From Streptomyces olindensis (GTDB lineage: Bacteria > Actinomycetota > Actinomycetes > Streptomycetales > Streptomycetaceae): a stretch of 64,000 nucleotides of DNA. The translations under genes and the position numbers were made by a program. Under the pieces are notes generated by a model, which had not been told where the DNA came from, ran no database searches, and worked only from the letters and a program-made list of their open reading frames with translations. This document shows, piece by piece, positions 49,098 to 56,466 of this stretch; positions within the stretch are counted from its first letter, which is position 1; each line of letters begins with the position of its first letter. The stretch lies in NCBI GenBank assembly GCA_000696115.1, contig JJOH01000022.1, positions 58,193-122,192 of the forward strand, written 5' to 3'.

Positions 49098-49493
49098 TCA
49101 GCCGCCCGCCGCCGCGTCGCGCGGAAGCACCGTGACGCGGTGGAAGTTGCATCCGACGGACCGTGGCTCGTCGGCGGGAGGCCGGGCCTGGTGGGCCTTG
49201 AGGGCGCTGCTCACCAGGGTGAGCAGCAGGTCGACGTCCGCCTCGCAGTCGAGGTGGACCGTCACCCAGCACGATCCGGGAACCAGGCGGATCGCGCTCG
49301 AACCGGAGAGGTCGTAGTGGAAGCGCTGGATGGCCCGGCGAGTGAGATGGAGGTCCACGTCCCGGGGGGAGTGGAAGTGGACGATCTCGTCGCGGACGGA
49401 ACGGAGCGCCCGTCCGATGCCGCAACTCGCCGGGCCCACCGTCAGATCGGGCCAGGCCTGCAGGCGCTCCAGGGCGCGCTGGGCCAGAGTCAT
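49098..49493 (-). CDS. DUF5519 (luciferase-domain) family protein
   Basis: A 131-residue protein. The central pattern DEIVHFHSPRDVDLHLTRRA and PGSCWVTVHLDCEADVDLLL matches the small 'luciferase family' DUF5519 proteins of actinobacteria, whose function is not known despite the name. ATG at 49493. It ends 3 bases before the methyltransferase-NUDIX start, so the two probably act together. No signal or membrane part. Confidence 0.75.
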   Translation of the reverse strand: MTLAQRALERLQAWPDLTVGPASCGIGRALRSVRDEIVHFHSPRDVDLHLTRRAIQRFHYDLSGSSAIRLVPGSCWVTVHLDCEADVDLLLTLVSSALKAHQARPPADEPRSVGCNFHRVTVLPRDAAAGG

Positions 49494-49588
49494 GGTCCCA
49501 TCGTCGCCCGCTTACCGTTCCGCAACCAGAGGTTGAGTGATTTGTAACCGGGACGTGAGGTGTGTGCGGCGAGGCAGGGACCGGAGGT

Positions 49589-50191
49589 TCAGTAGGAGTT
49601 GACCAGTCTGAGGTAGCGCTTCCAGTCCCAGTGGCGGCCCGGGTCGGTGTGGTCGCTGCCCGGCACCTCGTGGTGGCCGATGATGTGCGCGCGGTTGCGG
49701 GGGATGTCGTACCGGGCGCAGATCGCCGCCGTGAGCCGGGCCGACCGCTCGTACATGGCGTCGGTGAAGTACCTGGGCCGGTCCACCCAGCCCTCGTGCT
49801 CGATGCCGATGCTGCGGGTGTTGTAGTCCCAGTTCCCCGCGTGCCACGCGATGTCCGACTCGCGCACGCACTGCGCCACCTTTCCGTCGGACGAGCGCAC
49901 CACGTAGTGGGCGGACACCTTCGTCCGGCGGTTGCGGAAGACGGACAGGGTGCCGGAGTAGGTCGTCTGCGCGACATGGATGACCACGTAGTGCAGGGGA
50001 TGGGCGCGTGGGCGGTTCGACGGCGTGTAGTTGGCGCGGCTCGCCGGGTGCCAGGCGGCCCCCGGGTAGTCGACGGCCTGGGGCCCGGCGGCGGCCTGGG
50101 CGTCCGGGAGCAGGGCGTACGGGACGGCCGTGAGGGCGGCGGCGCCCCTGAGGATGCCTCGCCTGCTGGGGAAAGATCGTGTCGGTTGCAT
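49589..50191 (-). CDS. Tat-exported N-acetylmuramoyl-L-alanine amidase
   Basis: A 200-residue amidase-2 (PGRP-type) protein. The start PTRSFPSRRGILRGAAALTA is a Tat signal. Zinc and catalytic residues are seen in HYVVIHVAQTTYSGTL (first His), SIGIEHEGWVD (Glu) and HIIGHHEVPGSDHTDPGRHW (second His and following Asp/Lys region). It cleaves the bond between MurNAc and L-Ala in peptidoglycan. Monocistronic. The spacer to the ROK gene (50192-50420) holds no gene that I can support. Confidence 0.92.
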   Translation of the reverse strand: MQPTRSFPSRRGILRGAAALTAVPYALLPDAQAAAGPQAVDYPGAAWHPASRANYTPSNRPRAHPLHYVVIHVAQTTYSGTLSVFRNRRTKVSAHYVVRSSDGKVAQCVRESDIAWHAGNWDYNTRSIGIEHEGWVDRPRYFTDAMYERSARLTAAICARYDIPRNRAHIIGHHEVPGSDHTDPGRHWDWKRYLRLVNSY

Positions 50192-50420
50192 GAGTGGGGG
50201 CCTTTCCGGTGTCCACGGGCAGGTGTCACGTGCTCAACTGCGGAGCGCGGCGGCCGTTGTGGTCGCGGCTCGCGTGGATCAAGTTACGGCGCCCGCAGGC
50301 AGGCCGTGGTGACGCACCGCGTTGCGGTGGACAGGCCGCGGAATGTGGACAACTCGCTCACTCGGCCGGGTGATTCAAGGGCGGGGGGTGACACGAGCGG
50401 CGGGTCGGTGAAGGCCCGTT

Positions 50421-51656
50421 TCAGGCTCGCTCGGCGACGGCCGCCGGGTCGTCCAGGACGGCCCGCACCACCGAGTGCGCCGCCCCGAGCAGCGGCCCTT
50501 CCGGGCCCAGTCGGGACACGGACACCGGGCAGACCGGGCCCGCGGTGCGCCGCGCCAACTCCTCGCGCAGCGAGGGCAGCAGCCACGGCGCCAGGCCGGA
50601 CAGCTCCCCGCCCAGCACCACGCTCTCCGGGTCGAGCAGGTTGACCGCCCCCGTCAGGGCGACACCGAGGGCGGTGCCCGCGTCACGCAGGGCCCGGCGC
50701 ACGTCCTCGTCGCCGTCCGCGGCGCGCCCCGCGAGCAGTCCCACCCGGTCCTCGTCCGGCTCCAGTCCGGCCGCGCGCAGCACCGCCTCCTCACCCGCGT
50801 ACTGCTCCAGGCAGCCGCGCCCCCCGCACGCGCACTCCGGCCCGTCGGGCTGGACCGGCACGTGCCCCAACTCGCCCGCGAAACCGCGTGTTCCGCGCAG
50901 CAGCCCGCCGTCCACCACGACCGCCGCACCGATGCCGATCTCCGCCGACACGTGCAGGAAGTCGCCGGGCGTGCCGTCACCGAGCCAGAGTTCGGCGAGC
51001 GCGCCGAAGTTGGCCTCGTTGTCCACCGTCAGCGGGAACGCCGTCGGCAGCAGGTCACCGAGGTCCGTGTCGTGCCAGTCGAGGTTCGGGGCCCGGACGA
51101 CGGTCCGGGAGTCACGCGCCACCAGACCCGGCACGGCCACGGCGAGCCCGGCCGGCCACAGGCCCTCGCCTTCCGCCTCGGCGACGACCGCGTGGATCAG
51201 TTCGGTGAGTTCCGCGAGCACGGGCTCGGGGGAACGGCCGCGGTTCACGCCCTGCCGTACCGCCCGCGCCCGCGTGGTGCCCCGCAGGTCGACGGCGCAG
51301 ACCGCGAGATGGTCGACGCCGACCTCCGCGCCGATCCCCGCCGGGCCGCGCGCGCTGACGGCCAGCGCCGAGCCCGGGCGACCCACCCGGCCGGGCCGTT
51401 CGGGCCCCAGCTCCTCGATCAGCCCCGCGCGGACGAGCTCGTCGACCAGCGTCGACACCGCCGCCCGGGTCAGGCCGATGCGGGAGGCGACGGCGGCCCG
51501 GGACAGCGGCCCCTCGGCACGGACGGTGTGCATCACGCGGGCGAGGTTGCGGCGGCGCATGCCCTGCTGGGTGTCGGGCGTCGCCCGGCGCGGGCCGCCC
51601 GCGTGCGGCGCACGCCCCGGTCCGACGGGGTGGGTCTCGGGCGGCGGTGCGGTCAT
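50421..51656 (-). CDS. ROK-family transcriptional regulator (XylR-like)
   Basis: A 411-residue protein. A winged helix near 35-90 (RVMHTVRAEGPLSRAAVASR, IGLTRAAVSTLVDELVRAGL) is followed by the ROK sugar-binding domain with VTVDNEANFGALAELWLG-type region, GELGHVPVQPDG and the zinc motif CACGGRGCLEQYAG. It lies downstream of xylB, near the divergent xylA, so it is the likely xylose-responsive repressor. The first 30 residues are Pro-rich and the start is uncertain; MRRRNLARV is an alternative internal start. Confidence 0.9.
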   Translation of the reverse strand: MTAPPPETHPVGPGRAPHAGGPRRATPDTQQGMRRRNLARVMHTVRAEGPLSRAAVASRIGLTRAAVSTLVDELVRAGLIEELGPERPGRVGRPGSALAVSARGPAGIGAEVGVDHLAVCAVDLRGTTRARAVRQGVNRGRSPEPVLAELTELIHAVVAEAEGEGLWPAGLAVAVPGLVARDSRTVVRAPNLDWHDTDLGDLLPTAFPLTVDNEANFGALAELWLGDGTPGDFLHVSAEIGIGAAVVVDGGLLRGTRGFAGELGHVPVQPDGPECACGGRGCLEQYAGEEAVLRAAGLEPDEDRVGLLAGRAADGDEDVRRALRDAGTALGVALTGAVNLLDPESVVLGGELSGLAPWLLPSLREELARRTAGPVCPVSVSRLGPEGPLLGAAHSVVRAVLDDPAAVAERA

Positions 51657-51672
51657 GCCTGCGTCAGCCTCC

Positions 51673-51709
51673 GGGCTGGGTCAGGGGTGGGTCGGGGGTG
51701 GGTCGAGGG
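51673..51709 (+). other. G-run cluster with quadruplex potential
   Basis: Seven runs of three to five G's are separated by 1-4 bases between 51673 and 51709, on the strand opposite to the ROK transcript, directly upstream of the ROK gene. The spacing satisfies the usual G-quadruplex rule. Confidence 0.55.
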
Positions 51710-51730
51710 AGGCCCGCCGGTGGGCCTCCC
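51707..51730. terminator. Hairpin after xylB repeats
   Basis: GGGAGGCCC (51707-51715) and GGGCCTCCC (51722-51730), perfect 9-base arms with a 6-nt loop, lie in the spacer between xylB and the ROK gene. No U-tract; it may end the xylB transcript or slow it before the ROK gene. Confidence 0.55.
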
Positions 51731-51737
51731 CGGCGTG

Positions 51738-51900
51738 GTCCGAGTCGGCTCCCCGCGTCCACGAGTGCGGCCGAGTCGGCTCCGCGCCTGCCCGGGGCGT
51801 CCGGGTCGGCTCCGCGCGCCTCCCCGGGGTCGTCCGAGCCGGCTCCGCGCCTCCCCGGGTCGTCCGAGTCGGCGCCGCGCCTCCACAGGGCCGTCCGAGC
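51738..51900. repeat. Imperfect ~31-bp tandem repeats between xylB and ROK gene
   Basis: Units start at 51738, 51770, 51799, 51832 and 51862, with a partial sixth at 51893. Each begins GTCCGAGTCGGCTCC or a near copy and continues with GCGCCTCCCCGGG. Lengths run 29-33 bases, so it is not a codon-phased array. It lies in a 288-base spacer without a credible gene. Confidence 0.85.
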
Positions 51901-51944
51901 ATGGGATCGTCGCGTCGCTCCGGGCCGTTCACGGTGCACTCGCG

Positions 51945-53390
51945 TCAGCTCCCGGCCGTCCCCCGCTCCAGCAACGGAGCCGCGTCGGAGAGTACCCCGG
52001 CGATCCTGGTCAGTGTCTCCTCGTCCCGCTCGACGGCGTCGAGCACCGGCCCGGCCGTCGTGTCCCAGCGGCGCGCGACCGCCGCCGGGTCCTCACCGGT
52101 CAGCAGCCCGGCCGCCTGCGCGGCGGCGCCGAGCGCCACCAGTTCCTTCGCCTCGGGCACCTGCACCGGGCGTCCCGACAGCCGCCGGACGGTCTCCTGC
52201 CAGGCCGTGCCGCGGGCGCCGCCGCCGATCAGCAGCAGCGGCGCCGAGGGGTCCGCGTCCTCGTCCAGGACCAGGTCGAGCGCGCCCAGCAGGGAGTGGA
52301 CGGCACCGTCGTAGGCGGCCTGGAGCAGCTGCCCGGCCGTGGTGTCGTGGCGCAGGCCGTGCAGCAGACCGGAGGCGTTCGGCAGGTTCGGGGTGCGCTC
52401 GCCGTCCAGGTAGGGCAGCAGCGTGACGGCCGTGCCGGGCTCGACGGCCTCGCGGTCCAGACCCAGCAGCGTCGCCACCCGGTCGACGGCGAGCGTGCAG
52501 TTCAGGGTGCAGGCCAGCGGCAGCCAGTCGCCGCGGGCGTCGGCGAAGCCCGCCACCGTGCCGCTCGGATCGGCGGGCCGCCGCCGCGACACCGCGTACA
52601 CCGTGCCCGACGTGCCGAGGCTCATCACCGGCATGCCGGGGCGCAGGCCCAGGCCCAGCGCCGCCGCGGCGTTGTCGCCGGTGCCCGGCGCGACCAGGGT
52701 GCCCTTGGAGAACGGCAGGTCATGGCTGTCGCGGACTGTGCCCGCCACCTCGCCGGGCCGGACCACCCGGGGCAGCAGGGCCGGGTCGAGCCCCACGTGC
52801 GCCAGGATCTCCTCGTCGTACGCCTGCGTCCCGGACGCCCACCAGCCCGTCCCGGAGGCGTCGCCGCGGTCGGTCGTGCCCTGGCCCGTGAGCCGTTCGG
52901 TCAGATAGTCGTGGGGGAGGCGCACGGCCTTCGTGGCGCGGACCGCCTCCGGCTCGTGCTCGGCCAGCCAGGCCCACTTGGTGACGGTGAAGGATGCGGC
53001 GGGGACGCTTCCCGTGCGTTCGGCCCAGAACTTCGCCCCGCCCAGCTCCTCGGTGAGCCGGCGCGCCTGCGGTGCCGAGCGCACGTCGTTCCACAGCAGG
53101 GCCGGGCGCACCGGCTCGCCCCGGTCGTCCAGGGTGACCAGGCCGTGCTGCTGGCCGCCGACCGACACCGCGGCGGCCTCGTGCGCCGCGTCGCCGCACT
53201 GGCTCAGGGCCTCGCACAGCGCGTCCCACCACTGGCGCGGATCACTCTCGCGGCCGGCCCCGGAGGAGACGCTGTGCGGCGCCTGGCCGCTCGCGACGAC
53301 CCGGCCGGTGGCCGCGTCGACGACCAGCGCCTTCGTGGACTGGGTGGACGAATCCACGCCGACGACGAGCGGACCCTCGGCTGCTGACAT
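51945..53390 (-). CDS. xylB: Xylulokinase
   Basis: A 481-residue FGGY kinase that phosphorylates D-xylulose. It has VVGVDSSTQSTKALVVDAAT at the start, VGGQQHGLVTLDDRGEPVRP, LWNDVRS, the catalytic Asp239 in APGTGDNAAAALGLGL and LLLIGGGARGTAWQETVRRL with PVQVPEAKELVALGAA near the end. ATG at 53390 has GGGAG upstream; the longer frame crosses the operator region. It is divergent from xylA, and its product is the next step in the same pathway, feeding the pentose phosphate route. Confidence 0.95.
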   Translation of the reverse strand: MSAAEGPLVVGVDSSTQSTKALVVDAATGRVVASGQAPHSVSSGAGRESDPRQWWDALCEALSQCGDAAHEAAAVSVGGQQHGLVTLDDRGEPVRPALLWNDVRSAPQARRLTEELGGAKFWAERTGSVPAASFTVTKWAWLAEHEPEAVRATKAVRLPHDYLTERLTGQGTTDRGDASGTGWWASGTQAYDEEILAHVGLDPALLPRVVRPGEVAGTVRDSHDLPFSKGTLVAPGTGDNAAAALGLGLRPGMPVMSLGTSGTVYAVSRRRPADPSGTVAGFADARGDWLPLACTLNCTLAVDRVATLLGLDREAVEPGTAVTLLPYLDGERTPNLPNASGLLHGLRHDTTAGQLLQAAYDGAVHSLLGALDLVLDEDADPSAPLLLIGGGARGTAWQETVRRLSGRPVQVPEAKELVALGAAAQAAGLLTGEDPAAVARRWDTTAGPVLDAVERDEETLTRIAGVLSDAAPLLERGTAGS

Positions 53391-53520
53391 CGGGCTTCTC
53401 CCTACTGCGCGCGGCACGTGTCTCCGTTCGGAGGCACCTTGTCTCTTCCCAGAGACGTGCTCGCATACTAATTTGTAAATCGGCATGACGAAATAGCCTC
53501 AGCGAGCAAGGAGCCGCGGC
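53391..53520. promoter_or_regulatory. Divergent xylB/xylA control region
   Basis: Contains GTGTCTCC-gttc-GGAGGCAC (53419-53438, one mismatch), the perfect GTCTCT-tccc-AGAGAC (53441-53456) and an AT-rich ACTA-ATTTGTAAAT (53467-53480) that stands out in this GC-rich DNA. ROK repressors usually bind AT-rich sites with TTTGTAAA-like cores, so the last is the best operator candidate. Confidence 0.55.
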
Positions 53521-54687
53521 ATGAGCTACCAGCCCACCCCCGAGGACAGGTTCACCTTCGGCCTGTGGACCGTCGGCTGGCAGGGACGGGACCCGTTCGG
53601 CGACGCCACGCGACGCGCCCTCGACCCGGTCGAGACGGTGCAGCGCCTGGCCGAGCTCGGCGCGCACGGCGTCACCTTCCACGACGACGACCTGATCCCG
53701 TTCGGCTCGAGCGACACCGAGCGCGAGGCCCACATCAAGCGCTTCCGGCAGGCGCTGGACGCCACGGGCATGAAGGTCCCGATGGCCACCACCAACCTCT
53801 TCACGCACCCGGTCTTCAAGGACGGCGCGTTCACCGCCAACGACCGTGACGTGCGCCGCTACGCCCTGCGCAAGACCATCCGCAACATCGACCTCGCCGT
53901 CGAGCTCGGCGCCCAGGTGTACGTGGCCTGGGGCGGCCGTGAGGGTGCCGAGTCGGGTGCCGCCAAGGACGTCCGCGCGGCCCTGGACCGGATGAAGGAG
54001 GCCTTCGACCTGCTCGGCGAGTACGTCACCTCCCAGGGCTACGACCTGCGCTTCGCCATCGAGCCCAAGCCGAACGAGCCGCGCGGCGACATCCTGCTGC
54101 CGACCGTCGGCCACGCCCTGGCGTTCATCGAGCGCCTGGAGCGTCCGGAGCTGTACGGCGTGAACCCCGAGGTCGGGCACGAGCAGATGGCCGGGCTGAA
54201 CTTCCCGCACGGCATCGCGCAGGCCCTGTGGGCGGGCAAGCTGTTCCACATCGACCTCAACGGCCAGTCCGGCATCAAGTACGACCAGGACCTGCGCTTC
54301 GGAGCCGGTGACCTGCGCGCCGCGTTCTGGCTGGTCGACCTGCTGGAGTCGGCCGGCTACACCGGCCCGCGCCACTTCGACTTCAAGCCGCCGCGGACCG
54401 AGGACCTCGACGGCGTGTGGGCCTCGGCGGCCGGCTGCATGCGCAACTACCTGATCCTCAAGGAGCGCGCCGCCGCCTTCCGCGCCGACCCGGAGGTCCA
54501 GGAGGCCCTGCGCGCGGCCCGTCTGGACGAGCTGGCCCAGCCCACGGCCGCGGACGGCCTTCAGGCCCTGCTCGCCGACCGGTCCGCCTTCGAGGCCTTC
54601 GACGTCGAGGCGGCGGCGGCCCGCGGCATGGCCTTCGAGCGCCTGGACCAGCTGGCGATGGACCACCTGCTGGGGGCGCGTGGCTGA
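53521..54687 (+). CDS. xylA: Xylose isomerase
   Basis: A 388-residue enzyme, the classical Streptomyces xylose/glucose isomerase. It has catalytic His54 in VTFHDDDLIP, metal and substrate residues Glu181 and Lys183 in AIEPKPNEPR, Glu217/His220 in NPEVGHEQMAG, and Asp245/Asp255/Asp257 in HIDLNGQSGIKYDQDLRFG. It converts D-xylose to D-xylulose (and glucose to fructose). AAGGAG precedes the ATG. Regulated with xylB from the shared spacer; closed by a large hairpin. Confidence 0.98.
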   Translation: MSYQPTPEDRFTFGLWTVGWQGRDPFGDATRRALDPVETVQRLAELGAHGVTFHDDDLIPFGSSDTEREAHIKRFRQALDATGMKVPMATTNLFTHPVFKDGAFTANDRDVRRYALRKTIRNIDLAVELGAQVYVAWGGREGAESGAAKDVRAALDRMKEAFDLLGEYVTSQGYDLRFAIEPKPNEPRGDILLPTVGHALAFIERLERPELYGVNPEVGHEQMAGLNFPHGIAQALWAGKLFHIDLNGQSGIKYDQDLRFGAGDLRAAFWLVDLLESAGYTGPRHFDFKPPRTEDLDGVWASAAGCMRNYLILKERAAAFRADPEVQEALRAARLDELAQPTAADGLQALLADRSAFEAFDVEAAAARGMAFERLDQLAMDHLLGARG

Positions 54688-54702
54688 GGCCCGCGCGCGT
54701 GA

Positions 54703-54742
54703 GGGCCCGTCGGCCGGTCATGGTGACCGGGTCGACGGGCCC
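54703..54742. terminator. Large terminator hairpin after xylA
   Basis: Outer arms GGGCCCGTCG/CGACGGGCCC and inner CCGGTCA-tgg-TGACCGG form a 17-bp stem. It begins 16 bases after the xylA stop. Confidence 0.9.
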
Positions 54743-54837
54743 GTCATGCTCCGGAATCGTGCGATCCGTGCCATGAGCCCGTATCAACTTCCGTGCGCCC
54801 CTGCCTCCTCGGGCGGAGAACGGCGACCCTGGTCGGT

Positions 54838-55188
54838 ATGGCCCTGCCGCCCGTACCGCCTCAACCGCCCGGACCTCCCCGGCGCCGGAATCCGCTGCTC
54901 GTCCTGCTCGCCGTGCTCGTGGCCGCCGCGGCCGTGTCCGTCGTGGTGCTGATGGCCTCCGGGCGGGACGACCCGACGGACCAGGAGCCGCCCGGCGAGA
55001 GCGCGAGCCGCAGTCCCGCGCCCTCCTTCGGCATTCCCACCGAGCTGCCGTCCAGGTTGCCGAGCGAACTGCCGACCCGGCTGCCGTCGGGCTTCCCGAC
55101 CCGGCTGCCGAGCGATCTGCCGAGCGATCTGCCGAGCGGCTTCGAATCGCTGCTCCCGTCCCTGGACACCGACGAGCTACTGCCCTGA
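54838..55188 (+). CDS. Membrane-anchored LP-repeat protein
   Basis: A 116-residue protein. A Pro-rich cytoplasmic start (MALPPVPPQPPGPPRRR) leads to one membrane helix (about 18-41) and an external Pro/Ser tail. From residue 60 the tail is a run of four-residue units, LPSR-LPSE-LPTR-LPSG-FPTR-LPSD-LPSD-LPSG, built from near-identical 12-bp DNA units. I know no family for it. A GTG 15 codons upstream is an alternative start. Its last 12 bases overlap the end of the facing SWIM gene. Confidence 0.65.
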   Translation: MALPPVPPQPPGPPRRRNPLLVLLAVLVAAAAVSVVVLMASGRDDPTDQEPPGESASRSPAPSFGIPTELPSRLPSELPTRLPSGFPTRLPSDLPSDLPSGFESLLPSLDTDELLP

Positions 55189-56466
55189 CGGCAGCGCGGA
55201 CCCGTCCCCGGCGGCGAGTTCGGCGGACGTCAGGGCCGTCGCCGGATCCTGGGCCGCGCCTCCCGAGGGCATCCAGCGGCCGCGTTCCCTGTGGTACGGC
55301 CACCACCGGCCGTCCCGGCCGAGCCGGAGCTGGACCGGTGCGCCGACGACCGTCCACCGGTTGCCCCGGGCCCGCAGCTCGGGCCGCTCGTCCGCGTCCC
55401 AGGCCGACTCCAGGGCGGCACGCGCGCGTGCCACCGCTTCGCCCTCCACCCGCCACTCCTCGTCGAGGACGGACAGCGCGTCCGTGCCCCCGAGCCGCCA
55501 GGCGCGTACCGCCGCCGCGAGCCCCTCCCGGCCGCGTCCAGACCCGCCGGCGAGACGGCCCGCCACCTCCCCTGCGGGATCGCCCGCGGCCAGTCGTACC
55601 GCGTCCTGCGCCACCGTCGGCTCCGTGTCCCAGGAGCCCCGGAGCGCCTCCGCGAGCAGGCGGTGGGCCTGTACGGCGGTCCGGGCGGCCAGGAACTCCA
55701 GCGCGGCCGGGTCGACGCCCGCGGCGGGCGGTGTCTCGGTGTCCAGGGACGGCGGCAGGCCCGGCTCGTCGGGGAGTTCGGGCAGGGCCGGCAGCGGGGG
55801 CAGGATGTCACCGGCCGCGTACGCCTCCGCCGCGTCCACGCCCTCCGGCTCCGAGGACTCGGCGGCGGACGCCCCGCTGCGGGACTGAAGGTCGCCCAGC
55901 AGGGTGGCCTCGTCGCGCCCCCGCATCAGCAGCAGGACGAACGGGTCCTGGTCCAGCAGCCGTGCCACCTGGTAGCAGAGCGCCGCCGTGTGCCCGCAGT
56001 GGTCCCAGGCCCCGCAGCCGCACTCCGGCTCCAGATCACCCAGGCCCGGCAGCAGTTCGACGCCCGCGGCCGCCGCGTCCTCGACCAGGTGCGGCGGCAT
56101 CTCCCGGTCCAGCAGCGCCGCCACGTGACCGGCCCGCTCCACGGTCATGTCCAGGAGCTGGTCCCACTGTTCCGGCGTCAGCTCCGACAGCAGGACGTCG
56201 GCCCGGTGCGGCGTGCGGTCGCGGTCCTGGACGACGGCCGTGAGCCGCCCCGGGCGCACCGACACCGCGCCGACCGCTCCAGCGCGCGCGAGCCGGCGGC
56301 CCGTCTTGAGCTGTGCCGAGTCCAGCGCCGTGTCCTCCAGCGCCTTCAGCCAGGCCTGGCCCCACCAGGTCTGCGCGAACCCCCGTCCGTGCGCGGGGGG
56401 CAACGCGGCGAACGTGCGCTCCCTGTCTTCGTCGTGCCGGGTCATCTCTTCGTCATGCCGAGTCAT
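55177..56466 (-). CDS. SWIM zinc-finger domain protein
   Basis: A 429-residue protein with the SWIM signature CxCxnCxH (Cys149, Cys151, Cys157, His159) in ECGCGAWDHCGHTAALCYQV. The region before it (FAQTWWGQAWLKALEDTALD) is conserved in bacterial SWIM proteins paired with SNF2 helicases. The rest is acidic and helical. The ATG at 56466 overlaps the helicase stop by 4 bases (ATGA), indicating coupling. Its first 14 residues are a near-duplicate, MTRHDEE then MTRHDED, so either ATG could serve as start. Confidence 0.88.
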   Translation of the reverse strand: MTRHDEEMTRHDEDRERTFAALPPAHGRGFAQTWWGQAWLKALEDTALDSAQLKTGRRLARAGAVGAVSVRPGRLTAVVQDRDRTPHRADVLLSELTPEQWDQLLDMTVERAGHVAALLDREMPPHLVEDAAAAGVELLPGLGDLEPECGCGAWDHCGHTAALCYQVARLLDQDPFVLLLMRGRDEATLLGDLQSRSGASAAESSEPEGVDAAEAYAAGDILPPLPALPELPDEPGLPPSLDTETPPAAGVDPAALEFLAARTAVQAHRLLAEALRGSWDTEPTVAQDAVRLAAGDPAGEVAGRLAGGSGRGREGLAAAVRAWRLGGTDALSVLDEEWRVEGEAVARARAALESAWDADERPELRARGNRWTVVGAPVQLRLGRDGRWWPYHRERGRWMPSGGAAQDPATALTSAELAAGDGSALPSGQ

